Below, one piece after another: positions 8,366 through 16,452 of a stretch of 49,033 bases of DNA (the first letter of the stretch is position 1; each line of letters begins with the position of its first letter). Under the pieces are notes generated by a model. The model was not told the DNA's origin. It ran no database searches and saw nothing but the letters and a program-made list of their open reading frames with translations. The translations under genes were made by a program, and so were the position numbers. The stretch comes from Bacteroidales bacterium UBA1757 (GTDB lineage: Bacteria > Bacteroidota > Bacteroidia > Bacteroidales > UBA1402). The stretch is from contig DCHH01000025.1 in assembly GCA_002315625.1 (NCBI GenBank), forward strand, positions 1-49,033, read 5' to 3'.

Positions 8366-10282
8366 ATGAAAAAAAGCATTCTCTTTATTGCATCAGCGCT
8401 GGCTATGTTCTCAACCCAGGCTTCCGTCAATGACCCTATTGTCATGACTGTCAACGGAAAAGGCGTCCCGAGTTCCGAATTCGAATACATCTGGCACAAG
8501 AACAGCAATGTCGCCTCCGACACGCTGAGCGTGCGCCAGTATGCTGACATGTTCGCCCTATTCAAAATGAAGGTAGCTGCTGCAGAAGAAGCAGGTATTG
8601 ACACAACGAAAGCGTTTCTTGACGAATGGAGAGGATACCGCTCACAGCTGACCGGAGATTATCTGAAAGACGAAGACTCAGAGCGCGAGGTTATCGCAGA
8701 AGCCTATCGTATGTCTTACACATACACTGATGCCAGCCACATACTTATCCAGGTTGGACGGTATGCAGACCCCGCTGATACATTGGAAGCATACAACAAA
8801 ATCATGGAAGTCCGCAAGCTGGCTCTTAAGAAGAATGCCGACTTTGCCGCTTTGGCCAGGGAGTACTCTTCCGACGGAAGCAAGCAGGACGGCGGACATC
8901 TTGGAGTCAACATTGCCGGCCGCTATATCTATCCGTTCGCCAAGACCCTCATGCAACTCAAAGAGGGTGAAATAAGTGAACCAATCCGTTCACAATTCGG
9001 CTACCACCTTATTCTGCTGCACAAACGGTTCGAGGCTCCAGGACAGTATGTCACAGCTCACATCTTCAAGCAGGCCCCGCTTCAGAGCGGTGAAGAGGCC
9101 CGTGAAAAGGCCCATCAGGCAATCATGGCAATCTACGACAACCTGAAGGCCGGTATGGACTTTATTCAGGTCGCCACTTCCTCGGTCAACGATGACCAGT
9201 ACCCCAAAGAGCATGGTGGTATGTATCCGGCTATTGACCCGGGACAGATGCCGTACGAATACGAAAAAGCCGTTTATGGACTGAAAGACGGCGAGTATTC
9301 GGAACCTTTTAGTACTGATTACGGCTGGCACATCGTCAAGAGGATTTCCTTGGAGCCTCTCAAGAGTATTCAAGCCATGGAAAAAGACCTCAAAGCGATG
9401 ATTGACCACGATGAAAGAGCAGAAACGGGCCGTAACGGACTGGCACAAAAGCTAAAGGAGGAATATGCCTATACCTTCAACAACAAAGCTTTCGAGGCAT
9501 TCTGTCAGGCTGCCAAAGAGCACGGCAAACTGGACTCTGAACTGTCTGACAAGGTCAGTTCATTGGGAAACATTGCTTCCTTCAAGGATAACACAATTAG
9601 TGCTATTGATTTTGCCAAGTTCCTACAAAACGGCAAATACCATATTCACTACCTGTCCGAAGCGTGGAACAAATACGCCAACCTGCGTATCCTTTCCTAC
9701 GAAGATAGTCAACTGGAGAAAAAACATCCCGAATTCGGCCATCTGATGCAGGAATATCACGACGGCTTGCTCCTTTTCGAAATAAGCAACCGCGAAGTGT
9801 GGAACAAGGCCACGACCGACAAGGAAGGTCTGAAAGCATATTTCGAGGCTAACAAGGCGAATTATACTTGGGATGAACCCCGTTACAAAGGTGTCATCAT
9901 CTACTGCGCCGACCCCAAAATGGCCTCCAAGGTAAAAAAGGCGGCAAAGAATCTGCCGACTGATTCTATCTTCACGGTACTGAGACGCACTTTCAACAAC
10001 GACAGCACCAAGCTTATCAAGATGGAGAGGGGTCTATTCAAACCCGGTGACAATCCTGTTGTTGACAAGCTCGCCTTCAAGCAGGGAGACTGGACTGCCG
10101 ACGAGGCTTTCCCCGTTGTCTGGCTTCAAGGCAAGACTTTGGATGCTCCCGAAGAGGTCAATGACATCAGGGGCGCCGCAACGACAGACTACCAGCAGTA
10201 TCTCGAGAATCAGTGGATTGCAAAACTTCGTGAGAAATACCCCGTGGAAATTGACGAAGAAGCAATGAAAAAAATTAAGTAA
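8366..10282 (+). CDS. periplasmic peptidyl-prolyl isomerase with two parvulin domains
   Basis: The 638-residue protein begins with a signal peptide (MKKSILFIASALAMF and onward, cleavage near residue 19-20). A SurA-like N-terminal helical region is followed by two parvulin (PpiC) repeats at about residues 118-225 and 228-335, each with the typical GG(H/M) and FGYH or YGWH endings. A long helical C-terminal half (about 340-638) has no motif I recognise. This layout fits a periplasmic foldase for outer-membrane proteins. It is the first of three adjacent foldase-like genes and starts 3 bp after guaB. Whether both parvulin domains are active cannot be told. The specific name ppiD or surA would be a guess. 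Confidence 0.85.
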   Translation: MKKSILFIASALAMFSTQASVNDPIVMTVNGKGVPSSEFEYIWHKNSNVASDTLSVRQYADMFALFKMKVAAAEEAGIDTTKAFLDEWRGYRSQLTGDYLKDEDSEREVIAEAYRMSYTYTDASHILIQVGRYADPADTLEAYNKIMEVRKLALKKNADFAALAREYSSDGSKQDGGHLGVNIAGRYIYPFAKTLMQLKEGEISEPIRSQFGYHLILLHKRFEAPGQYVTAHIFKQAPLQSGEEAREKAHQAIMAIYDNLKAGMDFIQVATSSVNDDQYPKEHGGMYPAIDPGQMPYEYEKAVYGLKDGEYSEPFSTDYGWHIVKRISLEPLKSIQAMEKDLKAMIDHDERAETGRNGLAQKLKEEYAYTFNNKAFEAFCQAAKEHGKLDSELSDKVSSLGNIASFKDNTISAIDFAKFLQNGKYHIHYLSEAWNKYANLRILSYEDSQLEKKHPEFGHLMQEYHDGLLLFEISNREVWNKATTDKEGLKAYFEANKANYTWDEPRYKGVIIYCADPKMASKVKKAAKNLPTDSIFTVLRRTFNNDSTKLIKMERGLFKPGDNPVVDKLAFKQGDWTADEAFPVVWLQGKTLDAPEEVNDIRGAATTDYQQYLENQWIAKLREKYPVEIDEEAMKKIK

Positions 10283-10302
10283 CCTCGGTTCCTGTTAACA
10301 GC

Positions 10303-11157
10303 ATGAAGCATTTGATTGTCTGCATATTGATTCTCGGCATGCCGCTCTGGCTTAAGAATTGCCTTGGCGTTGAGCAGCAGGAAGAACGGATGACTGTTGC
10401 AAGCATCGGTGAAGAGTATTTGTACAGCGACGAGTTACAATCATCCATTCCATCCGGACTCAGCAAGGAGGACAGTTCATTTATGGCCCGGCAAATCATA
10501 GAGAAATGGGCAAAGGAGATTCTGATGTATAATGCTGCAAAGAAGAACATTTCTGACAATGCCGAAATAGAGGCAATGGTTGAGGCATATCGCAGGTCCC
10601 TGATTATCTATGAATACCAGCAGCAGGTCATTTTGGAGAAGGTAAAGACGACCATCCCTGAAGATGAAATCGAGAGTTATTACACAAAGAACATCAACAA
10701 TTTCCTCTCCTCAAGGAATCTGGTTAAGGGAGTACTGATTAAGGCTCCTGTCAATTCCGGTTCTCTCGAACAGCTTCGCAGATGGTACACAAAAGACGAT
10801 GTTGAAACCGTCGAGAAGATGACGCTGCTCTGCCTGCAGAAAGGAATCAGTGTCGATGTCTTTCTTGACAACTGGACTTCGTTTGACGATGTCATTGACC
10901 AGATACCATGTGAAATCCAGGACCAGACGACATTCCTGAAAGGGAAAAGGACACTTGATTTATCAGACGACAACTACGATTACCTGTTGTATGTAAAGGA
11001 ATATATCCTGGCCGGGCAACCCGAGCCATTGGACTATGTGAGTCCGCGTGTGCGCAGTATTCTGGTCAACATCCACAAAAAAGAATTCATCCGTCATTTC
11101 GAAGACGAAATGTATAACGAAGCTCTCAAGAAAGGAGATTTATCCATTTATGAATAA
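10303..11157 (+). CDS. SurA N-terminal-like periplasmic protein without a parvulin domain
   Basis: The 284-residue protein has an N-terminal hydrophobic export segment (residues 1-20). The rest is charged and helical and resembles the chaperone module of SurA/PpiD proteins, but the parvulin signatures seen in both neighbours are absent. It overlaps the next gene, surA, by 8 bp, with a purine-rich AAAGGAG at about 11131-11137 placed before the surA start. The tight link suggests a holdase or partner of the neighbouring foldases. A Cys near residue 20 has a poor lipobox, so I do not call it a lipoprotein. Function is inferred from context only. Confidence 0.7.
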   Translation: MKHLIVCILILGMPLWLKNCLGVEQQEERMTVASIGEEYLYSDELQSSIPSGLSKEDSSFMARQIIEKWAKEILMYNAAKKNISDNAEIEAMVEAYRRSLIIYEYQQQVILEKVKTTIPEDEIESYYTKNINNFLSSRNLVKGVLIKAPVNSGSLEQLRRWYTKDDVETVEKMTLLCLQKGISVDVFLDNWTSFDDVIDQIPCEIQDQTTFLKGKRTLDLSDDNYDYLLYVKEYILAGQPEPLDYVSPRVRSILVNIHKKEFIRHFEDEMYNEALKKGDLSIYE

Positions 11158-12496
11158 AAGAACCGTATTTACCATCGTGGTTTCATTGATTTCTGTGCTT
11201 TCAATTGCACAGAACAACATCATAGACGAAGTGGTCTGGGTGGTCGGCGATGAAGCCATTCTCAAATCCGAAGTTGAACAACGCCGTTTGATGGCCCTGC
11301 AGCAAGGTGAGAAATTCAACGGCGACCCATACTGTGTTATTCCCGAGCAGCTGGCCATTCAAAAGCTTTTCCTCCATCAGGCAGACCTGGACAGTATCAT
11401 AGTAACCGACAATGATGTAATAGCTTCCGTTGACCGCCAAATAAATTACATGATAGCACAGTTGGGAAGCAAGGAAAAACTCGAAGAGTATTTCGGTAAA
11501 AGCCTGAACAAAATCCGAGAGGATCAGCGTGCAATGGCCCGTGAAGAGCAGACCGTGAACGAGATGCGCCGAAAGCTCATCGGCAACGTCACAGTCACCC
11601 CCAATGAGGTTCGCACCTTCTACAATTCCCTCCCGCAGGACAGTATTGCAATCATTCCCGCCGAAGTGGAGGTTGAAATCATCACCATAGAGCCCAACTA
11701 TCCAAAAGATGAGGTTGAAGATATCAAGGCCCGCCTGCGCGAATACACCGAGCGCATCAACAAAGGTGAACGTTTCTCCACACTGGCAGTCATGTATTCT
11801 GAAGACCGCGCCTCGGCCACAATGGGAGGTGAGCTCGGCTTCATGGGAAAGGGTCAGCTTGTCCCCGAATTCGCCAATGTTGCCTTCAGCCTGACCGACC
11901 CCACAAAGGTGTCGCGTATCGTTGAGACAGAATACGGATTCCACATAATCCAGCTGATTGAAAAACGTGGTGACCGTGTTAACTGCCGCCACATCCTGCT
12001 CAAGCCGAAAGTGTCTGCCAAGGAACGCAACGAAGCAATGATCCGCCTGGACAGTATTGCAGACGTTATTCGCAACGGTAAAATGACCTTCAAGCAAGCC
12101 GCCTCGTACTATTCGTATGACAAAGACACCCGTAACAACGGCGGTCTGATGTTTCATGAGGAGGACGGCAGTTCGCATTTCCTCCTTGAAGAGCTTCCCC
12201 AGGAGATAGGCAAGCAGGTTTACAACATGAATGTCGGCGAAATTTCCAAGCCGTTCACCATGGTAAAAAGCAACAACAAGGAGGTCTGTGCAATCATCAG
12301 AGTCAAGAGCAAGACCAAGGCCCATAAGGCCACCATCACTGATGACTATCTGAAACTCAAGCAGATGGTAATGGTCAACAAGCAAGAGAAAATCATTGAG
12401 GACTGGATTGTCAGAAAGCAGAAGGAGGTCTATGTCCGCATAAACGAGAACTGGCGTGACTGCGAGTTCCATTACCCCGGCTGGATCAAGCAATGA
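11150..12496 (+). CDS. surA: periplasmic chaperone/peptidyl-prolyl isomerase SurA
   Basis: The 448-residue protein has a signal peptide of about 20 residues. A SurA N-terminal chaperone domain begins with the typical IIDEVVWVVGDEAILKSEVE stretch. A parvulin domain sits at about 165-270 (GGELGFMGKGQLVPEF and YGFHIIQL) and a second, diverged one at about 275-380. In the family SurA escorts unfolded outer-membrane proteins to the BAM complex. I chose the ATG at 11150, which directly precedes a clear signal peptide; the longer frame upstream lies inside the preceding gene. The stop codon overlaps the next gene as ATGA. The order surA followed by an OstA-like gene echoes the surA-lptD linkage of Proteobacteria. 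Confidence 0.88.
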   Translation: MNKRTVFTIVVSLISVLSIAQNNIIDEVVWVVGDEAILKSEVEQRRLMALQQGEKFNGDPYCVIPEQLAIQKLFLHQADLDSIIVTDNDVIASVDRQINYMIAQLGSKEKLEEYFGKSLNKIREDQRAMAREEQTVNEMRRKLIGNVTVTPNEVRTFYNSLPQDSIAIIPAEVEVEIITIEPNYPKDEVEDIKARLREYTERINKGERFSTLAVMYSEDRASATMGGELGFMGKGQLVPEFANVAFSLTDPTKVSRIVETEYGFHIIQLIEKRGDRVNCRHILLKPKVSAKERNEAMIRLDSIADVIRNGKMTFKQAASYYSYDKDTRNNGGLMFHEEDGSSHFLLEELPQEIGKQVYNMNVGEISKPFTMVKSNNKEVCAIIRVKSKTKAHKATITDDYLKLKQMVMVNKQEKIIEDWIVRKQKEVYVRINENWRDCEFHYPGWIKQ

Positions 12497-14211
12497 GTCT
12501 GCAGTTTACATCATCTCTGAAAGTCGCATTGCTGAAAAGCACGATCATCGCTTTGTTCCTTTCTCTTGCAGCACTCCCTTTGGCAGCACAAGAGAACTCA
12601 GGGACTGAGCAACCGGAGATGATATATCTGGAGCACTCGGACCGGTTGGTGTTTGACAAGCAAAACAACTTTGACGAAGCAAGGAATGCCGACTACCAGT
12701 TGCTCGTAGGAAATGTTCAGTTCCGTCATGAGGATGCCTGGATGTACTGCGATTCGGCACATTACTACCAGAAGAGCAACTCTCTGTTCGCCATAGGTAA
12801 TGTACGCATAGAACAAGGCGACAGCCTTATTATTACGGGGAAAACGCTTTTCTACGACGGTAACCGAAGAATAGCTCAATTGCGCAACAATGTCGTTATG
12901 GAGCACTACAAATCCATGACACTCTATACCGACTTTCTCGATTACGACCGTAATAATAATGTCGGCTATTACTTTAACGGAGGCAAACTTGTTGACTCAA
13001 CCAATGTTCTTACTTCCGTGCGCGGTCAGTACAATCCATCCACGCGACTTGCAACATTCAAGGACAGTGTAAAAGTAGTGCAGACGGGAGAAAGAAGCTT
13101 CGAACTCTACACCGACACCCTGCGATATCACGTGCAGACCAACGTTGCCTCCATCATCTCACACAGCGTTATCTATTCCGGCAAGACCACCATCCACGCC
13201 TTCCGGGGCTGGTACGACACCAAAAAAGAGAACAGCCTGCTTTTGGACCGCTCATACATAGAAAATTCGCCCAACCACATGATTGGCGACAGCATACTCT
13301 TCGATAAGGCAAACGGCATTGGACGTGGTTACAACAATGTAGCCATGACCGACTCAAGCCGTTCAATTCGTGTATGTGGCAACTATGTGTTCAGCAATCA
13401 AAACAGTAATTACGTATTCAGCACCGACAGGGCCGTTCTTCAGGAATTTTCCGGAAACGATACCCTGTACCTGCATGCCGACACCTTGGAGCTCAGCAAG
13501 GATTCCATATACAACGTAGCCAAGGCGTTCCATCATGTCCGGTACTTTAGAAAAGATTTACAGGGCCTCTGCGACTCGCTTTACTATCATGAACGGGATT
13601 CTATTCTCGACATAGTCGGAGTACCCATAATCTGGGCACAGGGGAACATGGTTCGAGGTAACATCATGAAACTCTACATGAAAGCCAACGCCGACAGCAC
13701 CAGTCTGGAACCTGACTACCTTTATGCGGAGAAGAATGCCTGTATGATTTCCCAGGAAGCCTCGGATACTTCATATTTCAATCAGTCTCAAGGGGATTAT
13801 CTCAAGGCTTTTTTCCGTCAGAACCACATAGACCATATTGAAATAACCGGTAGCACCCAGTCAATCTACCTTCCCCACGACGGCAACGAGAACATCACTG
13901 GATTGAACCGATTAGAAAAGGGAGATACATGGATTTACCTCACAGACGAGGGGAAACTCGACCACATAAAAGTTGCCCCCTCCCCAAAAGGCGTATTCTA
14001 CCCGCTTCCACTGGTGACACCCGCCGACAAACGGCTTTCCTTGTTTAGTTGGCCGGAAGAGCTGAGACCCAAATCAAAGGAAGACATTTTCTCCCGTCCA
14101 ACTATAAACAAGGGTATCTATGAGCAGAAGAAGACACCAAAGCGTGAGGATAAGACCGACAGCGACGGAAAGCACTCCAGACGCCGGAAAGGTGGCGCCA
14201 CAGTCAGATAA
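12493..14211 (+). CDS. OstA/LptA-like lipopolysaccharide transport protein
   Basis: The 572-residue protein has a signal peptide (hydrophobic core about residues 17-31, cleavage after LAAQ near 32). It consists largely of repeated beta-strand units of the OstA/LptA (beta-jellyroll) type, with recurring patterns such as YCDSAHYY, YTDTLRYH and LHADTLELS. LptA-type proteins form the periplasmic bridge that carries LPS to LptD. At 572 residues it is much longer than E. coli LptA (185) and shorter than LptD, as usual for OstA-like proteins of Bacteroidota. The C-terminus is strongly basic. It overlaps surA by 4 bp, so the operon couples outer-membrane protein and LPS assembly. Confidence 0.8.
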   Translation: MSLQFTSSLKVALLKSTIIALFLSLAALPLAAQENSGTEQPEMIYLEHSDRLVFDKQNNFDEARNADYQLLVGNVQFRHEDAWMYCDSAHYYQKSNSLFAIGNVRIEQGDSLIITGKTLFYDGNRRIAQLRNNVVMEHYKSMTLYTDFLDYDRNNNVGYYFNGGKLVDSTNVLTSVRGQYNPSTRLATFKDSVKVVQTGERSFELYTDTLRYHVQTNVASIISHSVIYSGKTTIHAFRGWYDTKKENSLLLDRSYIENSPNHMIGDSILFDKANGIGRGYNNVAMTDSSRSIRVCGNYVFSNQNSNYVFSTDRAVLQEFSGNDTLYLHADTLELSKDSIYNVAKAFHHVRYFRKDLQGLCDSLYYHERDSILDIVGVPIIWAQGNMVRGNIMKLYMKANADSTSLEPDYLYAEKNACMISQEASDTSYFNQSQGDYLKAFFRQNHIDHIEITGSTQSIYLPHDGNENITGLNRLEKGDTWIYLTDEGKLDHIKVAPSPKGVFYPLPLVTPADKRLSLFSWPEELRPKSKEDIFSRPTINKGIYEQKKTPKREDKTDSDGKHSRRRKGGATVR

Positions 14212-14223
14212 ATTCATCAGACC

Positions 14224-14583
14224 ATGACAATATTCCCGTTTTTCAAGCAACCAACCCCGCGGCGTTTCGACCATAAGCCTATCTACTACGACAAGCAGGC
14301 AGAAGAGCGTCGTGAAAGATACGACCGCATAAGAAAGCAACTCGAAATGGAAGAAGCAGAGAAAAAAATTCAAAACGGTGAACAGCCGGCAGCAGGACAG
14401 GAATGTGACCTGACCGCCTCACAGAAGCACGACCAGTTCGAAAAGAACATCCGCGGCAGTTTCCGCCAGAACATCCCCGGCGGCAGCAACCTGGACAAAC
14501 TGGTCAAGACAAACCGCACAGTGATGATAGTCTTTGCCGTCCTGCTGGTACTGGCAATGCTGCTCATCTGGAAACTTTCCTAA
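14224..14583 (+). CDS. small single-pass membrane protein, unknown function
   Basis: The 119-residue protein is highly charged over residues 1-95, with an Arg/Glu/Lys-rich and probably coiled-coil stretch at about 24-50. One transmembrane helix follows at about 98-117, at the very C-terminus. This is a tail-anchor-like layout with the charged part most likely in the cytoplasm. I recognise no domain. It lies 12 bp after the OstA-like gene and 19 bp before mutL, so it is part of the operon. Its placement suggests an envelope role. Confidence 0.75.
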   Translation: MTIFPFFKQPTPRRFDHKPIYYDKQAEERRERYDRIRKQLEMEEAEKKIQNGEQPAAGQECDLTASQKHDQFEKNIRGSFRQNIPGGSNLDKLVKTNRTVMIVFAVLLVLAMLLIWKLS

Positions 14584-14602
14584 ACATCCGTAGGTAATTC
14601 TG

Positions 14603-16447
14603 ATGGGAAACATCATTGCCGTACTGCCAGAGTCGGTAGCCAACCAGATTGCTGCCGGCGAAGTAATCCAGCAGCCCGCATCAGCCATCAAGGAACTGAT
14701 GGAGAATGCAATAGACGCTGGAGCTACCAGAATCGATGTGACAGTCAAGGACGGAGGACGCTCACTTATCCAGGTATCCGACAATGGAAAAGGAATGTCC
14801 CCGGATGATGCCGTGACCTGCTTTGAGCGGCATGCCACCTCCAAACTTCACACGGCTGACGATTTGTTTTCCATCCACACAATGGGTTTCCGTGGAGAAG
14901 CCCTTGCCTCAATTGCAGCCATTGCTCAAGTCGAGCTTATCACCCGCCGCCCAGAGGATGAACTGGGCTGCAAGGTGTGTATTGCCGGCTCCAAGCTGGA
15001 AAGCACAGAAAAAATCGTAGCCGAAAAGGGGACACGACTTTCTGTGCGCAATATTTTCTTCAACGTTCCTGCAAGGCGGAAATTCATGGGAACAGCGGCG
15101 AAGCAGTTTCAAGCTATCCGCTCGGAGTTTATCCAGATTGCCCTCTCCCACCCCGAATGCCAGCTTTCACTGACAAGCGATGGAATCGTTGTCTTCCAGC
15201 TGACGGCGGGCAACCTTCGCCAACGGATTGTCTCGATGTTCGGTGAAACATTGAACAAAAGTCTCTACCCAATAGAGGTTGAAACCGATGTTATACGTAT
15301 CAGCGGATTCCTTGCCGACCCGCAAGCCTCCCGCAAACGCAACGCCGAACAGTATTTTTACATCAATCACCGCTTCATTAAGCATCCTTATTTCAGAAAG
15401 GCCATTCAAAGTGTGTATGAGCCTCTCGTTTCCGAAGGGATGCAACCCGTTTTCTTCCTGTTCCTTCAGGCTGATACCGACACCATTGATGTCAACATAA
15501 GCCCTACCAAGACGGAAGTTAAATTCGAGAATGAACAGATTATCTGGCCTATCCTTCAGGCCGGAGTACGCGAATGCCTTGGCAAATACAATGCTGTCCC
15601 GTCCATAGATTTTGACCAGACCAATGCACCACTGATTGATGTTTTTCACCCAGAAGAAGACATCAAGGCTCCCCAGGTACAATACAATCCTCAGTATAAC
15701 CCGTTCAAGAAAACTTCCGGTTCAACTTCTTTCCAGCCCAGACCTTCCTTTGAGACTGAGTTCAAAGAAGAGAGTGAACTATACAGTTTGAGTGACGAGC
15801 AGGCTGATGACACTCAAGAAGAAGTGCTTCAGCCATTGTTTGAAGAGGACACATCCAAAATGGATTTGAGCCAGGTCAACCAACTCTTCGGACGGTACAT
15901 TACCGTCCCTTCCGGCGATGCCCTACTTCTCATAGACCAGCACCGCGCAAGCATCAGGCTCCATTACGAACTGTACAACCAGCGGCTTAGTGCACACCGT
16001 ACCGCTTCGCAGACGCTCCTCTTCCCTGAGGAGATGGAATTGCCGGCAGCACGTAAAATAGATTTCGACTCCATCCGTACTGCCTTGGAGGATCTGGGGT
16101 TCTGCTTCGAAACTTCCGTTCCAGGATGGGTGTCAATCACCGCAATTCCCGACATTGCTCAGGGACTTGCCCCCATCGCAGTCGTTAACGGGCTGATTGA
16201 CAGCTATGTTGAAATGAATACAGATAACCACCTGCAAGGAGCTCCATTCCTGCAGGAACGCAATTACCGTCTGGCACTGCGCATGGCAAGGCAGTCTGCT
16301 CTTCCATACGGTCAGATTCTGTCAAAAGGTGAAATGACCCAACTCTGCCAGGATCTGTTCCAGCTTGAGCTGCACAACCTTACCCCAGACGGGAAACACA
16401 TTATTTTAAGCCTCAGCGCCGAAGAACTCACAAGGCGCTTCAATTGA
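14603..16447 (+). CDS. mutL: DNA mismatch repair protein MutL
   Basis: The 614-residue protein has the GHKL ATPase N-terminus: ELMENAIDAG at 31-40, DNGKGM at 60-65 and GFRGEALASI at 95-104. The transducer domain contains the KTEVKFEN region near 303-310. A charged linker spans about 345-420 and is followed by a C-terminal dimerisation domain. MutL couples MutS mismatch recognition to strand processing. The motif that marks endonuclease-type MutL, DQHA(x)2E(x)4E, reads DQHRASIRLHYE at 445-456. It therefore lacks the Ala and the first Glu, and the late CPHGRP-like motif reads TPDGKH. Strand-nicking activity is doubtful on this evidence. The rnr start codon follows 5 bp after the stop. Confidence 0.95.
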   Translation: MGNIIAVLPESVANQIAAGEVIQQPASAIKELMENAIDAGATRIDVTVKDGGRSLIQVSDNGKGMSPDDAVTCFERHATSKLHTADDLFSIHTMGFRGEALASIAAIAQVELITRRPEDELGCKVCIAGSKLESTEKIVAEKGTRLSVRNIFFNVPARRKFMGTAAKQFQAIRSEFIQIALSHPECQLSLTSDGIVVFQLTAGNLRQRIVSMFGETLNKSLYPIEVETDVIRISGFLADPQASRKRNAEQYFYINHRFIKHPYFRKAIQSVYEPLVSEGMQPVFFLFLQADTDTIDVNISPTKTEVKFENEQIIWPILQAGVRECLGKYNAVPSIDFDQTNAPLIDVFHPEEDIKAPQVQYNPQYNPFKKTSGSTSFQPRPSFETEFKEESELYSLSDEQADDTQEEVLQPLFEEDTSKMDLSQVNQLFGRYITVPSGDALLLIDQHRASIRLHYELYNQRLSAHRTASQTLLFPEEMELPAARKIDFDSIRTALEDLGFCFETSVPGWVSITAIPDIAQGLAPIAVVNGLIDSYVEMNTDNHLQGAPFLQERNYRLALRMARQSALPYGQILSKGEMTQLCQDLFQLELHNLTPDGKHIILSLSAEELTRRFN

Positions 16448-16452
16448 AAATT

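Noticed and set aside
11201..12493. Long open frame of 430 codons on the minus strand opposite surA
   Set aside because: It lies wholly opposite a well-supported surA gene and its product is an unstructured Leu/Val/Asp-rich shadow with no motif. Frame openness follows from the codon bias of surA.
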